Source: Cristatella mucedo
Lineage: Eukaryota; Bryozoa; Phylactolaemata; Cristatellidae
NCBI GenBank assembly: GCA_009760855.2
Contig: WPIO01000270.1
Location: forward strand, 132,501 to 155,858
Direction: 5' to 3'
Length of the DNA: 23,358 nt
The notes under the pieces were generated by a model. The model was not told where the DNA came from, did no database searches, and saw only the letters and a list, made by a program, of their open reading frames with translations. Position 1 is the first letter of the stretch, and every line of letters begins with the position of its first letter. Of this stretch, positions 1-9,804 are shown one piece after another. Position numbers and translations under genes: made by a program.

Positions 1-269
1 GAAATCTAGGTGTCATATTCCAAAGCGACCTCTCGTTAGACGACCACATCAGCTCCACAGTCAAATCAGCCTATTTTCAGCTTCATAACATTGCTAAAAT
101 TAGGGCTTGTTTAGATAAGGATACCACGTCCAAGTTGGTCCATGCATTCGTGACATCTCGTCTCGACTTCTGCAACTCACTGCTTACTGGCCTACCAGCA
201 TGTGCGATCAGGCGATTGCAGCTGGTGCAAAACTCTGCAGCTAGGCTTTGTCTGTCGTGAGCGTCGCAG
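1..269 (+). mobile_element. L2/CR1-type LINE fragment, C-terminal part of reverse transcriptase ORF
   Basis: The + strand encodes a decayed stretch that parallels the LINE copy at 8402-8690 almost base for base, including the residues HAFVTSRLDFCNSLLTG and RRLQLVQNSAARL. This segment follows the catalytic core in L2/CR1-clade RT proteins. One extra T near 248 shifts the frame just before the copy ends. Similarity stops abruptly after GCGTCGCAG at 269. The 5' end is cut by the window edge, so the true 5' extent is unknown. No target duplication is recognisable. Confidence 0.85.
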
Positions 270-517
270 AGAACATACACAGTGTTGTGGACTAGTCCAC
301 GTTGCCTTCACTTCATATCGCCATGCCAGCCGAAATCTTGCAGCTACCGTCTGCAGCAATCTCCTTGGTTTTGCTATAGCAGTCACAATGTGAACCCAAG
401 GTCTCAGGTCAGGAAAGTCTAATTAAAACCTCTTTCTCTGTCTATTTCTTCGAGGAGGATAATGTAATGGAATCAAGCAGCCTCCCACCTAGGCTGGTCT
501 GTGAGGTAAGACGGTTC
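270..517. other. Unassigned host sequence
   Basis: No coding sequence, RNA gene or repeat was recognised between the truncated LINE and the first 97-bp direct repeat. Confidence 0.5.
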
Positions 518-520
518 TTA

Positions 521-617
521 TTGCACCATCAGTAGGAAGTGAGATGCGTGAAAATTGCAAGCCCATCAAGCAGCAAACACATACATTTGAAGCTAATCAC
601 AAATGCCTGCACTACTA
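521..617 (+). repeat. 97-bp direct repeat, copy 1, flanking a LINE 3' tail
   Basis: This block begins TTGCACCATCAGTAGGAAG and recurs at 781-877, exactly 260 bp downstream, with four mismatches and no gaps. Between the copies lies only the 3' tail of the local LINE family. The arrangement looks like a very long target-site duplication, or a tandem duplication coinciding with a LINE tail. Confidence 0.9.
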
Positions 618-780
618 GCACGTCACCACTAACCATGTTATTCATGTTGTTTGTATATCAAGCATGATATTACTCACCATTCAATTGCATTCCCCTTTGC
701 AGCAAATGTAAAGCAGCTAGAGAGAGATTGAGTTCTCTGAGGGTGCTTTATTAAGTGCATTATTATTATTGTTATTATTA
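618..780 (+). mobile_element. Severely 5'-truncated LINE 3' end
   Basis: These ~163 bp match the 3' UTR of the LINE copies at 2502-3070 and 8021-9279: the CACTAACCATGTTATTCAT block, then TTTGCAGCAAATGTAAAG, a hairpin at 710-749 and an (ATT)n tail ending at 780. No coding sequence remains. The fragment lies exactly between two 97-bp direct repeats. The hairpin is the kind of 3' structure recognised by the RT in stringent LINEs such as L2-clade elements; that role is inferred from the family. Confidence 0.88.
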
Positions 781-877
781 TTGCACCATCAGTAGGAAGT
801 GAGATGCGTGAAAACTGCAAGCCCATCAAGCAGCAAACACATAGCTTTGAAGCTAATCACAAATGGCTGCACTACTA
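781..877 (+). repeat. 97-bp direct repeat, copy 2
   Basis: Second copy of the 521-617 block, beginning directly after the LINE (ATT)n tail. Differences are one in AAAAYTGCAA, two in the ATASMTTTGA stretch and one in AAATGSCTGC. The low divergence suggests a fairly recent origin. Confidence 0.9.
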
Positions 878-1697
878 CCCATATCCAGATAGCACGGGCA
901 AATGACGACGGTGAAGAAGCCGAAGCCAGCCGTCGGAAATGATGTGATTCCATATCGTTAAAATCCGTGGCTCAACTGAGAATTGTTGGGCAGCTACCGT
1001 CAAAGCTGGTCCATCACGAGTGATAAGCAGACCTTTTCAGGCATGCTCGCCGTTAAGGCCGTCAGTTCGTAAAGCTAGTCGAGTTGGCTAGCTCTTACTT
1101 CAACTACTTAGCAAGTCAAATCTATTTTTAGACTCGTTCTACTTACTTTGTCGGCTTAAGCACTTACAAGTAACGAGCACGGCTCTCAGAAACATTGGGC
1201 CTCGCCAATTATCAATACCATCCGAACCAAAAATCCGACTATCTTTTACGTCTTAGTTTGTTCAGGTAATAGATTTATGCCGGGAATAATTTATTATAGA
1301 TTTAGGTGTTGTCTTTGACAGCTAATATTGTGAATGCTTTATTCAGTAGATACCTTGCACGGCAATCCATAACTTCCAATTGTTATATAAGATTAGGGAC
1401 TGTCTTCCACGGTGGCTTGCAAACAATTATGCTAGCTCTGTACGAATCCGATGGGAAACGAGGCATTAAGTCGATGAAACAATTGTGTTAGCACTAGGCA
1501 GCTGAAGGCTGTCTGCAGTCAACAAAACATAAAATATGTCGGCCAGTAAAGCTATACTGTCAGAGGTTGTGAACTCATATTCAAGTTTCCCTGTTTTGCT
1601 ATTGCCTCGGCATAAGAAAGTTTCGGGTTGGCAACTTGCATCCAGAAAATTTCAACTCACCTGCAATATCCACACCACAAGCACTCTCTTTAACGGT
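878..1697. other. Unassigned host sequence
   Basis: About 820 bp with no recognisable protein similarity or repeat structure. The short open frames here, for example at 1306-1491, show no domain, codon pattern or conservation with other parts of the window. Confidence 0.5.
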
Positions 1698-2175
1698 GAT
1701 AACTTCAAAGTTTGTTCACTCACTTTTAGGTCCCTTCATTCTTTGGCTGCAGCCTACCTATCAGATCACTCCCCCAGCAGGCTAAACATCGTACCACCAG
1801 CTTTTCAAAATCTGATTGTCTACCTACACCTTGTATGAACCTCAAACCCTTTAGAGACCTGTAGTTCGCAGGCTCCCAAAGCCTGGAAATCACGCCTGAC
1901 CTGAGGTACAATGTGTCCTAACTTGACCACATTTAAAAAACACTTAAAATGCATTTATTTACGTCAGCATTTAGTGGGTCCCTGTGACTCGTCTTGTAAG
2001 TGCTCATGGGTGCTGACACTGTGCATTTCACCCTTAACCTTGTTATTCTTGCTGCTTATTGAGCATGCTACCACTAACCATTATTATTATTATTATTATT
2101 TGCAGCAACTGTAAAGCACCTTGAAAGATATTGAGTTATCTGAGGCCGCTATACCAAATGTATTATTCTTATTAT
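1698..2175 (+). mobile_element. Degenerate LINE 3' fragment with hairpin and (ATT)n tail
   Basis: Starts around AACTTCAAAGTTTG, equivalent to 8748 in the better LINE copy, and runs through the RT C-terminus. SLTFRSLHSLAAAYLSD is still readable from about 1718, but the rest is frameshifted. The 3' UTR follows (GTGGGTCCCTGTGACTCGTC, CACTAACCATTATT), then a hairpin at 2113-2152 and a second ATT-rich tail. An (ATT)n run also sits inside the 3' UTR at about 2080-2100. This is the most diverged copy. Upstream sequence to 1536 is open in one frame but is not LINE. Confidence 0.82.
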
Positions 2176-2501
2176 TATTGTCATTCCTCGCACGAGCCTG
2201 GAACTGGTGAGCTACGTGGTAGCAGGGCTGGCTGGTAGTAGCCTGGCAACTGATTACCGATGGCAGGTTTTATGTCATGGTTAAGCAGACCCTAGAATAG
2301 TATGCAATTTACTGTGGTGAGCTAAGATTGCATAAGCTAAGTAACATTGGTTTTACCTCGCGACTTTGGATCGTTCCGGCGAATCCAAAAGATTACAAAG
2401 CGATATTAGAAAACGAGCCCCGGTCATGCACGGTGAGGTTCTGCCGTCACGAGGTAACTTTATTAAACTTGAGTTGTAGCTTCGAAAAAGAGAAAGAGAG
2501 A
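2176..2501. other. Unassigned host sequence between LINE fragments
   Basis: No gene was recognised. The stretch AGTAGCCTGGCAACTG near 2238 resembles the GTAGCCTGG core of the minisatellite at 4282-4407, so a related repeat may lie here. Confidence 0.45.
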
Positions 2502-3070
2502 GACCTGCACTGGCTACCAGTCAAGCAACGGATTGACTTCAAGGTTTTGTCGCTCACTTTTAGGTCCCTTCATCCTATGGCTCCAGCCTATCTCTCAGAT
2601 ATACTACCCCACCAGGCCAAGCATCGTACCACCCGCTTTTCGGAATCCAACAGTCTACCAATACCTCGTACAACCCTTAAATCCTTTGGAGACCTGCATT
2701 TAGTTCGTATGCTCCCAAAGCCTGGAACTCCCTCCCGACCTGCGTCAGAACATCACCTGACCTGACCACATTTAAAAGGATCCTAAAAACACACCTATTT
2801 AGGAGAGCATATAGTGTGTCCCTGTGATTCGTCCTTTATGTGCTTATGCATGCTGGCACTGTGCATGCTGCCACTAACCACATTTGCATGCTGACCCGGT
2901 GCATGTCGCCCCTAACCATGTTATTCATTTTGTTTGTTTATCAAGCATGATTTTACTCACCATTCAATTGCATTTCCCTTTGCAGCAAATGTAAAGCGCC
3001 TCGAGAGAGAACAAGTTCTCTGAGGGCGCTTTATCAAGTGCATTATTATTATTATTATTATTATTATTAT
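2502..3070 (+). mobile_element. 5'-truncated L2/CR1-type LINE copy
   Basis: Begins at GACCTGCACTGGCTACCAG, the equivalent of 8716 in the nested copy. Its frame reads DLHWLPVKQRIDFKVLSLTF and MAPAYLSDILPHQAKHRTT, the conserved C-terminal block of L2/CR1 reverse transcriptases. A frameshift near 2690, just after SFGD, breaks it. The 3' UTR, a hairpin at 2993-3032 and an (ATT)n tail at about 3042-3070 are well preserved. Sharp 5' truncation and an intact 3' end are typical of target-primed reverse transcription. Confidence 0.92.
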
Positions 3071-3425
3071 GAATCGTAAACCGGTCAACTAGGACACACA
3101 CGAGCTTACAATATTTCAATCATCCTATTGCATATCCACCAAATTACTTTAATGGAAGCTCGATTAACAATCTTTCGGCAAAGGAAAATGCAAGCTACTA
3201 CTAACCGGCTGTATCTGACAGTGACACCTAACATGAAAGCTGTAACGGTCTGATTATAGTGGCACTCTATTGGCGTCGTTTTGCGGTCAAGAAGTCGAGC
3301 TATCGCCTCAAGGGAAACAAGCGTGACGAACTTCACCTTAGAATTCAATGTGGCTGATCGCAGGCGTTTCGATGAACGGCGATACCTATGCCCCTGGCTG
3401 TATCATTCAGCTTTCTACATATATT
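3071..3425. other. Unassigned host sequence
   Basis: No gene or repeat was recognised. An open frame on the minus strand (3106-3348) has no familiar motif. Confidence 0.45.
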
Positions 3426-3713
3426 TATCTCTATATCTCTAGCTGTCTGTCTGCCGGTCTCTATCTCTCTATTTCACCGTCACTGTCTGTCTCTGTCTGT
3501 CTCTGTCTGTCTCTGTCTGTCTCTGTCTGCCTCTTTCTGCCTCTGTCTGCCTCTGTCTGCCTCTCTCTCTCTCTCTCCCTGTCTGTTTCTGTCTGTTTGT
3601 CTGTCTGTCTCAGTCTCTGTCTGTCTGTCTGTCTCTCTCTGTCTATCACTGTCTCTCTCTCTTTCTGTCTCTCACTGCCTCTCTCACTCGGTCTCTGTCA
3701 CTCTCTTGCTCTC

Positions 3714-3788
<75 letters not shown>
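3426..3788. repeat. TCTG/TC compound microsatellite
   Basis: A pyrimidine-rich tract begins with mixed TCTA/TCTG units, passes through TCTGTC and CTGCCTCT variants, and ends in an almost pure (TC)n run at about 3711-3784. Open frames on both strands encode only Leu/Ser/Cys/Val or Arg/Glu/Asp/Thr low-complexity chains created by the repeat. They are not genes. Confidence 0.95.
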
Positions 3789-3864
3789 GTATTCAATAGC
3801 AGTCGGTGAATATGATGGGCGTGCGGCTTAAATTTGATGCAATCACTTGACAGTGGTGTGATCG

Positions 3865-4085
3865 AGGGGGCGGCTCAACGGGTACACGTGTCGCACGCCT
3901 TCATGGCACACTATGTAAGGCGGTTGCTTTCATGACCTCGGTCTCGAGGTCGTGGGTTCGATTCCTGTGGTGGGCGATCCTATATCGCCACTGCAAGCAG
4001 TGGTGATAGCCGTAAAGGCTCTTCGGTCGCTATACAAAATAAGGCTGTTTAAGCAGCTAGGATTTATTTATTTATTTTATTTTCC
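3865..4085 (+). mobile_element. Putative tRNA-derived SINE
   Basis: A perfect RNA polymerase III B box, GGTTCGATTCC, lies at 3955-3965, inside a T-arm-like context (GAGGTCGTGGGTTCGATTCC). An A-box-like GGCTCAACGGGT lies at 3872-3883. The body ends near GTAAAGG...CGCTATACAAAAT, which resembles the 3' end of the LINE copy at 2111-2157, and then a TTTA-rich tail at about 4061-4085. A-to-B spacing (~80 bp) is longer than in a tRNA, which fits a diverged SINE rather than a tRNA gene. Confidence 0.6.
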
Positions 4086-4281
4086 AAAGGAAGGAGCAGA
4101 ACGCCCACTAGGTCGGGTTGTAAGCCCTGATGAGCTAACGTGTTAATGCACAGATCATCAAATACTGCAGCTAATTATTAAATAACTATACTATTGAAAC
4201 ACCTAGCATCTCATGCAAGCTCCTGGGATCAGCTGCCCATTAGCAGCGTTAGCCAGTAGTTGCCTGGCACCTGCAGTGGCA

Positions 4282-4407
4282 GCCTCGATGGGGGAATACC
4301 CGAGGAAGTAGCCTGAATGGGGGAATACCCGAGGGAGTAGCCTGGATTGGGTGAGTTCCCAAGGGAGTAGTAGCCTGGATGAGGGAATACCCGAGGTAGT
4401 AGCCTGG
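4282..4407 (+). repeat. Minisatellite, 29-33 bp unit, four copies plus partial
   Basis: Units start with GCCTSRATG and contain GGGAATACCCGAGG: 4282-4310, 4311-4339, 4340-4372 (expanded by GTAG duplication and with altered centre), 4373-4401, then GCCTGG at 4402-4407. Each unit holds a small inverted repeat (GGG-AATA-CCC). Overlapping minus-strand open frames simply reflect the repetition. Confidence 0.88.
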
Positions 4408-4625
4408 AGGATAGGATTGTGACGACCCGGAGCTGTTTGTTGTTTCGAAGGCAGTGGTGCTTTTGACTCTGGCCTTCTTGCCCTCATCTCTCGTCTCACC
4501 GGTTGCAGCTACTTCTTCCGACAATTGAATTTCGCCAGCACCAGGAATTTGTTATTACAGAGCTATATCCCTTCATGCTTTAATTGTTACGACTATTGCA
4601 CGTCGGACTGATGACAGCAGAGAAG

Positions 4626-4631
4626 CTCTTG
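4626..4631. repeat. 6-bp target-site duplication, left (CTCTTG)
   Basis: CTCTTG directly precedes the left TIR and occurs again directly after the right TIR at 13321-13326. A perfect 6-bp duplication is the standard integration footprint of Polinton/Maverick integrases. Confidence 0.93.
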
Positions 4632-4890
4632 AGTAGTATGGGATTTTTCCTTATCGCAGCCTCACCCTCAAAGAGAAGCATATCTAAATCCAATCTCGCA
4701 TTTGCTCGATCTCATTCCAAAATACTTCTCTTTGAGTGTGGTCCGCGATAAGGAAAAATCGCATACTACTCTACCTTTTAAAGATTGTAAAATTACTATG
4801 TAGTGGTTTCTGCAAAAATAGGATTATAAAAACATTTTACAAAACTTCTATTACTATATAGTATTTATAAATGTATTAAATAAAATTATT
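4632..4890 (+). repeat. Polinton left terminal inverted repeat with internal palindrome
   Basis: These 259 bp match the reverse complement of 13057-13320. Similarity ends after TAAAATAAAATTATT-type sequence at 4890. The outer 139 bp (4632-4770) are themselves an imperfect palindrome: AGTAGTATG, TTTTTCCTTATCGC and CTCAAAGAGAAG recur inverted at its inner end, giving a stem of roughly 45 bp and a ~50-nt loop. Confidence 0.93.
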
Positions 4891-4904
4891 TTTCCTAATA
4901 TGTT

Positions 4905-7900
4905 ATGTCCAATGACAATGAATTTTCACGGCATGAGGGTGAATCATTCAATAATTATGCAAAAAGATTGGTATCTTCTTATGAGAGTTTATTTGGAAAT
5001 AAACCTTCATTTAACAAGAAGTATGGCAACTCATTTCGAGTAGTTCATTATCCAGTTTCTACACTTGATCTAAAAGAATTGGTTGAACGACTTTCTACTC
5101 GTCAGACAATAGCTCCAAGAGTACAAAAAAGAAACAGTTTCTTTAAAGAATCACAACGCCTCCGAAAGAGGGAAACAAATGCTTGGTTTTTAGGTAAAAA
5201 AAAAGTACAAATAGAAATGAGATTGATTATGAATATGTAGGTTTTCAGTTGGAAGATGCAGATCTTAATGTATTAAGGAAAATGTGTACTCCAAGAAGGA
5301 TTGATAGTATGACTGATGTAATAACAAGTGTTGGTAATGTAAAAATGAGTCTTGTTATACAAGTTAAATGAGAAAACTCAAAGAAAGATATTTTCTTCGC
5401 TACAATCAATAGTGGTGCTTCAACAATATTAAACAGAGTTTCTCACTTTAAGTCAACAAATGGAAAACACTTTGCTACTTTCGATAATATTATTGTTGAG
5501 TCGAATGAGGGAGGCTCTTCGTGTAAGATTATTGCTGTTGTTAATGCTTTTGCAAAATTTACTCGCTTTACTCGTCAAATGAGTGGTTCATATGTTGCTT
5601 TACCAGATAAGTTAAAAAACATGAGATATGTTATAAATATAAAAAATATAGATGATAATTATTGTGCATTTTGGTGTGTGTTGAGAGAATTACATCCAAG
5701 AGATAATCATCCAGAAATTATTAATGATTTAAGACAAATAATGAATGATAAGTATTCAGATATATTACACCTATAAAAACCACTATTCTTTCCAATTGAT
5801 GGAGATGATTCAAGAAAATAGTTTATTGTAAATGAAAGTGTTATAGTTTATTGTAAATGAAAGTGTTCCTATTAGAGTAGAAGATATTCCTTAACTTGCT
5901 AAACTATTTAACGTTTCAATAAATGTTTATGAATATACCTCATCTATCTCTCCACTAATAGTTAATTCTAAAGAGAGAGAAAATCATATAGATCTTCTTC
6001 TCTATACTAATCGAATAAAATCTCAATATGTATTGATGCAAATTTGTAACCCTCTTTGTAGAACTGAGAAAGATAAAAGAAGAACACAATTATTTTGCAA
6101 GAGATATCTATCAAGATTCTTAAAGCAAGAACAACTAGATACACATATAATTGATTATAATTCAAAACATTATGGTACATCAAGAATAAAAATGCCAGCA
6201 GCTAATAGTAGAAATGATGGAACAGGAGATTTGATTGGGTTTAGAGATTTTGATCAAATGATTAAGTCACCACTAGTTGCGTACGCTGATTTTGAACGTT
6301 TACTTGGATCAATTGATAAACCAGAAGAAGCAGTACAAGATTCAGTTAATCAACACAAACCTTGTTCTTGTGCTCATGTAACTTTAAACCACCAAAGTAA
6401 AATAGTATCAGAGCGTAAACAGACTTTTGGTCCAGACTGCATTAGTAAATGTATTCTTTCTTTAGAGGAAGATTGTAAAAACAAGTTGATAAACTAAAAA
6501 ATGAACTTAAAGTATTTGATAAAACAACAATGAGTGAGGAAGAACGTAATTATTACAATAATGCAACTACCTGCTGGATTTGTGGAGGATCTTTATCAAA
6601 AGAATTTAAAGTATTAGATCATTGCCATTTAACAGGTAAATATAGAGGTGCTGCACATAATGAATGTTATATAAATGTATGAATTCGTCCAAAAACGTTT
6701 AGAATTTCTGTTTATATTAATAATATCAGTGGATATGATTCACATCTAGTTGATAATGCTCTTAATTGTGACATGGATAAAAAACAGATAGTTGCTAACA
6801 GCAAAGAAAAGTTTTAAACTATAGATTTTGGAAATCTTTATTTTAGAGATTCCTTTAAGTTGTTACAAAGTTCACTGGATATATTAATAAAGATTTTTTC
6901 AAAATCAAACGATAAAGTTAATGTAATAAGACAACATTTTACGAATTGTGATGATAGTAAAATAGCATTGCTAACAAAGAAGGGAATTTATCCCTATGAG
7001 TACATAGATTATTTTGCTAGATTTGAAGAAACAAGTTTACCTACAATTGAAAAGTTCTATTCAAGTCTTAATGGACATTTTTCAGAAGAAGATTATGTAC
7101 ATGCAATTAAAGTATGGAATGCTTTTGAAACACAAACAAAAAAAGATTATCATGACTTATACTTGAAAAATGATGTTCTAGCAATAGCAGAAATCTTTGA
7201 GAGATTTCATGATCTTATAATGAAAAACTATCTGATAGATCCAGCAAAACTTTTAACCACTCCTCAGCTAACTTGGACTGCAAGATTAAAACATACAGAC
7301 ACGGTTCTTGAACTTCTTACTGATCCAGATTTGTATTTTTTCTTTGAAAAGGGTATTCGTGGAGGTATGACTCAAGTATCAAAACGTTTAGCAAAAGCAA
7401 ATAATAATACATGTATTGATTTTGATCTTAAGAAACTAAAATCATACCTATTGTATTTTGATTCAACTAATTTGTATGGTTGGGCTATGAAGCAACCTTT
7501 ACCTACTGGTGGGTTTAATTTGCTATCAAAGGAGAAACTAAAATTATGGAACGAAAGTTAAAATGAAATAATTAAAATTTTAAACCATCATTAAATAAGG
7601 GATATATTCTTGAAGTTGATAATCATTATTAAAAAGAAAAACATGAACTATTCTTAGATTATTCTTTGCAACCAGAAAACAAAAGAATAACTAAGAAAAA
7701 CATTCACAATATCAAAGTTCCTTTAGTAGAGGTAATGATCCAGTCGAAAAATAATATTAGATTTAAAAAAAAAAAAAGTATGCTATTAATTCTCTTAATC
7801 TCAAAAACTCTATTGAGTTAGGATAAGAGTTAGCAGTTATACATCGAGTATTAGAGTTTGAACAATCTAATTGGTTATCATCATACATTGATAATAATAC

Positions 7901-8020
7901 AACACTTAGAGGTAAAGCAGCAAATTCTTTTGAAAGTATTTCTTCAAACAACTAAATAAAATTCATTCTTTGGAAAAACAATGGAGAATGTTAGGTGTAG
8001 AGAAAATATTGAATTGCTAA
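4905..8020 (+). pseudogene. Protein-primed family-B DNA polymerase (Polinton PolB), degenerate and 3'-truncated
   Basis: Would copy the element by protein-primed synthesis. The start ATG at 4905 lies 14 bp inside the TIR edge. Visible landmarks in order: Exo I YADFE (6282-6296); a Cys/His knuckle CWIC...DHCH...HNEC (6572-6667), typical of invertebrate Polinton polymerases; Exo II ISGYDSHL (6725-6748); Exo III Y-x3-D (Y 7160, D 7172); motif A region DSTNLYGWAM (from 7460); GKTMENVR near motif B (7972-7995). Motif C (the DTD aspartates) is absent because the frame ends at the nested LINE. In-frame stops occur at 5369, 5774, 5819, 5892, 6680, 6815, 7559, 7630 and 7824. Frameshifts occur near 5212 (A9 tract), 5845 (25-bp duplication), 6485, 7595, 7768 and 7965. 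Family assignment is secure; it cannot make a working polymerase as read. Confidence 0.93.
5820..5867 (+). repeat. 25-bp tandem duplication inside polB
   Basis: AGTTTATTGTAAATGAAAGT plus TTTAT-type end (5820-5844) is repeated at 5845-5867. Twenty-five is not a multiple of three, so the duplication shifts the polymerase frame. The right arm has the same duplication, so it predates the inverted duplication. Confidence 0.9.
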
Positions 8021-9279
8021 CAGGGTATTGACGTGAATGGACAAAGATCGTCTGAAGTACCTCTGAAATATGGAGTACCTCGGGGCTCTGTGCTAGGTCC
8101 GGTCCTTTTCACGGTTTATACTCTCCCTCTTGCTGATGTGATTGCCAAGCACAATCTAGGCTTTCACTTCTATGAGGGTGACACTCAGTTGTACCTTTGC
8201 TTTCATCCCTCCCAGCCATCGAGCACCTCGAATTCTCTCAACTCACTTGCTGCATGTATTCATGGCATCCGCACCAGGACGGCAGCAAGTTTTCTAAAAC
8301 TAAACAATGATAAAACTAACTTACTAGTTATGGGCAAACCCAGTGTGATTCAGAAATTGGAAAGGCTGACGCTCAAAATTGGCTCAGCCAGCATATCTCC
8401 TGTTGAATCAGCTCGAAATAAATGTGTCATGTTCCAAAGTGACCTCTCGTCAAACGACCACATCAGCTCCACAGTCAAAAATGCTTACTTTCAGCTACAT
8501 AACATTGTTAAAATTCGGGCTTGTTTAGATTTAGATTTAGGATACGACGTCTAAGTTAGTCCATGCATTCGTGACATCCCGTCTCGACTTCTGCAACTCG
8601 CTGCTTACTGGCCATCCAGCATGTGTGATCAGGCGATTGCAGCTGGTGCAAAACTCTGCAGCTAGGCTTGTCTGTCGTGAGCGTCGCAGTTGCTACATTA
8701 CTCCACTTCTCGCCGACCTGCACTGGCTACCAGTGAGGCAACGGGTTGACTTCAAGGTTTTGTCGCTCACTTTTAGGTCTCTTCATTCAATGGCTCCAGC
8801 CTATCTTTCAGATATACTACCCCATCAGGCCAAGCATCGTACCACTCGCTTTTCGGAATCCGACAGTCTGGAAATTCCTCGTACAAACCTTAAATCCTTT
8901 GGAGACCGTGCAGTTAGCTCGTATGCTCCCAAAGCCTGGAACTCCCTCCCGACCTGCGTCAGAACATCCCCTGACCTGACCACATTTAAAAGGAACTTAA
9001 AAACACACCTATTTAGGACAGCATTTAGTGGGTCCCTGTGATTCGTCCTAGATGTGCTTATGCGTGCTGACACTGTGCATGCTGCCACTAACCACATTTG
9101 CATGCTGACCCTGTGCATGTAACCCCTAACCATATTATTCATTTCGTTTGTTTTTTTTAAGCATGATTTTACTTACTATTCTATTGCATATCACTTTGCA
9201 GCAAATATAAAGTGCCTAGAAAGAGATTAAGTTCTCTGAGGGCGCTTTATCAAGTGCAATATTATTATTATTCTTATTA
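8021..9279 (+). mobile_element. L2/CR1-type LINE nested in the Polinton
   Basis: 5'-truncated copy entering the RT domain at about DVNGQRSS. It shows the RT block YGVPRGSVLGPVLF (from ~8069), an altered catalytic box reading YEGD instead of YADD (~8170-8181), then a frameshift at about 8545. A second frame (8571-9041) covers HAFVTSRLDFCNSLL, LHWLPVRQRVDFKVLSLTF and the C-terminus ending FSGSL. The 3' UTR, hairpin at 9209-9248 and ATT tail follow. Catalytic loss and frameshift make it inactive. The flanking Polinton genes do not rejoin across it: polymerase motif B lies upstream and capsid C-terminus downstream. No clean target duplication is visible. The same insertion is in the right arm. 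Confidence 0.94.
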
Positions 9280-9654
9280 ACGTCTTATCTAGATTTTACT
9301 ACATTTAGGAAACAATGTCTTAGATTGAATGAACTAGCTGAACCTGTTGGTGTCACATTTCCTAAGTGGTTATCTCTTTATCCTATTCATGTTATTGACC
9401 TTCAATATAATAATGAACCTCTTAGAGTAACTTCAAAACTTGACGTAACTGTTTAATTCAATTCTTTAATATCTAGTGCTGCTGCTGGTAGTGCTGAAGC
9501 AGGTGGTGCTTGTAGTGTAGCAATTCCTACTACAACAATCATCCTACACTATCTTACTATTTGTGAAAACAGTGCTGAGTTAACATCTAATGGTAATGGA
9601 ACACCTTTCAGTTGTAGTAAAGGAATATCTGTTTGTAATCCATTAGAGACCTAA
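9280..9654 (+). pseudogene. C-terminal fragment of a Polinton capsid-like (double jelly-roll type) protein
   Basis: A frame of 125 codons with one TAA (9454-9456) continues directly from the LINE tail. It contains WLSLYPIHVIDLQYNNEPL, then alternating strands and a Thr/Ala/Gly-rich end. The YPI-x-V-x-D-L pattern followed by short beta strands and a small polar C-terminus resembles the last domain of major capsid-like proteins in invertebrate Polintons. That resemblance is from memory of the family, not an alignment. The N-terminal part, with the first jelly roll, is missing. It could instead be another structural protein. Confidence 0.55.
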
Positions 9655-9804
9655 GCAAATTAAGATTATAACATATAATGCAAACAAACAAATTTTATTC
9701 AAGGTTCAGATTAAGGGAAAACGTCTGGTTATTAAACATAGGTGGATCAGAAATTTATATTCTAAGAAATGATATGGTTCATTTGGTTCATAAATAGATT
9801 ATGA

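Noticed and set aside
3490-3790. CRISPR-like or regularly spaced repeat array
   Set aside because: Simple-sequence microsatellite without unique spacers, in an animal-type genome.
3348-3831. Overlapping Ser/Leu/Cys-rich open frames of about 150 codons and an Arg/Glu-rich frame opposite
   Set aside because: They are produced entirely by the TCTG/TC microsatellite, which lacks stops in several frames. No domain or coding signature is present.
4203-4524. Minus-strand Pro/Gly/Thr-rich open frames
   Set aside because: Repeated peptide pattern mirrors the 29-bp minisatellite; no independent evidence of a gene.
7763-7951. Minus-strand 62-codon open frame (also 20604-20792)
   Set aside because: Antisense to polymerase sequence reading VIHRVLEFEQSNWL; the sense frame is the real one.
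8825-9142. Antisense open frame in the LINE (also 19412-19729)
   Set aside because: Shadow of the RT frame on the other strand; the sense strand has the recognised protein.
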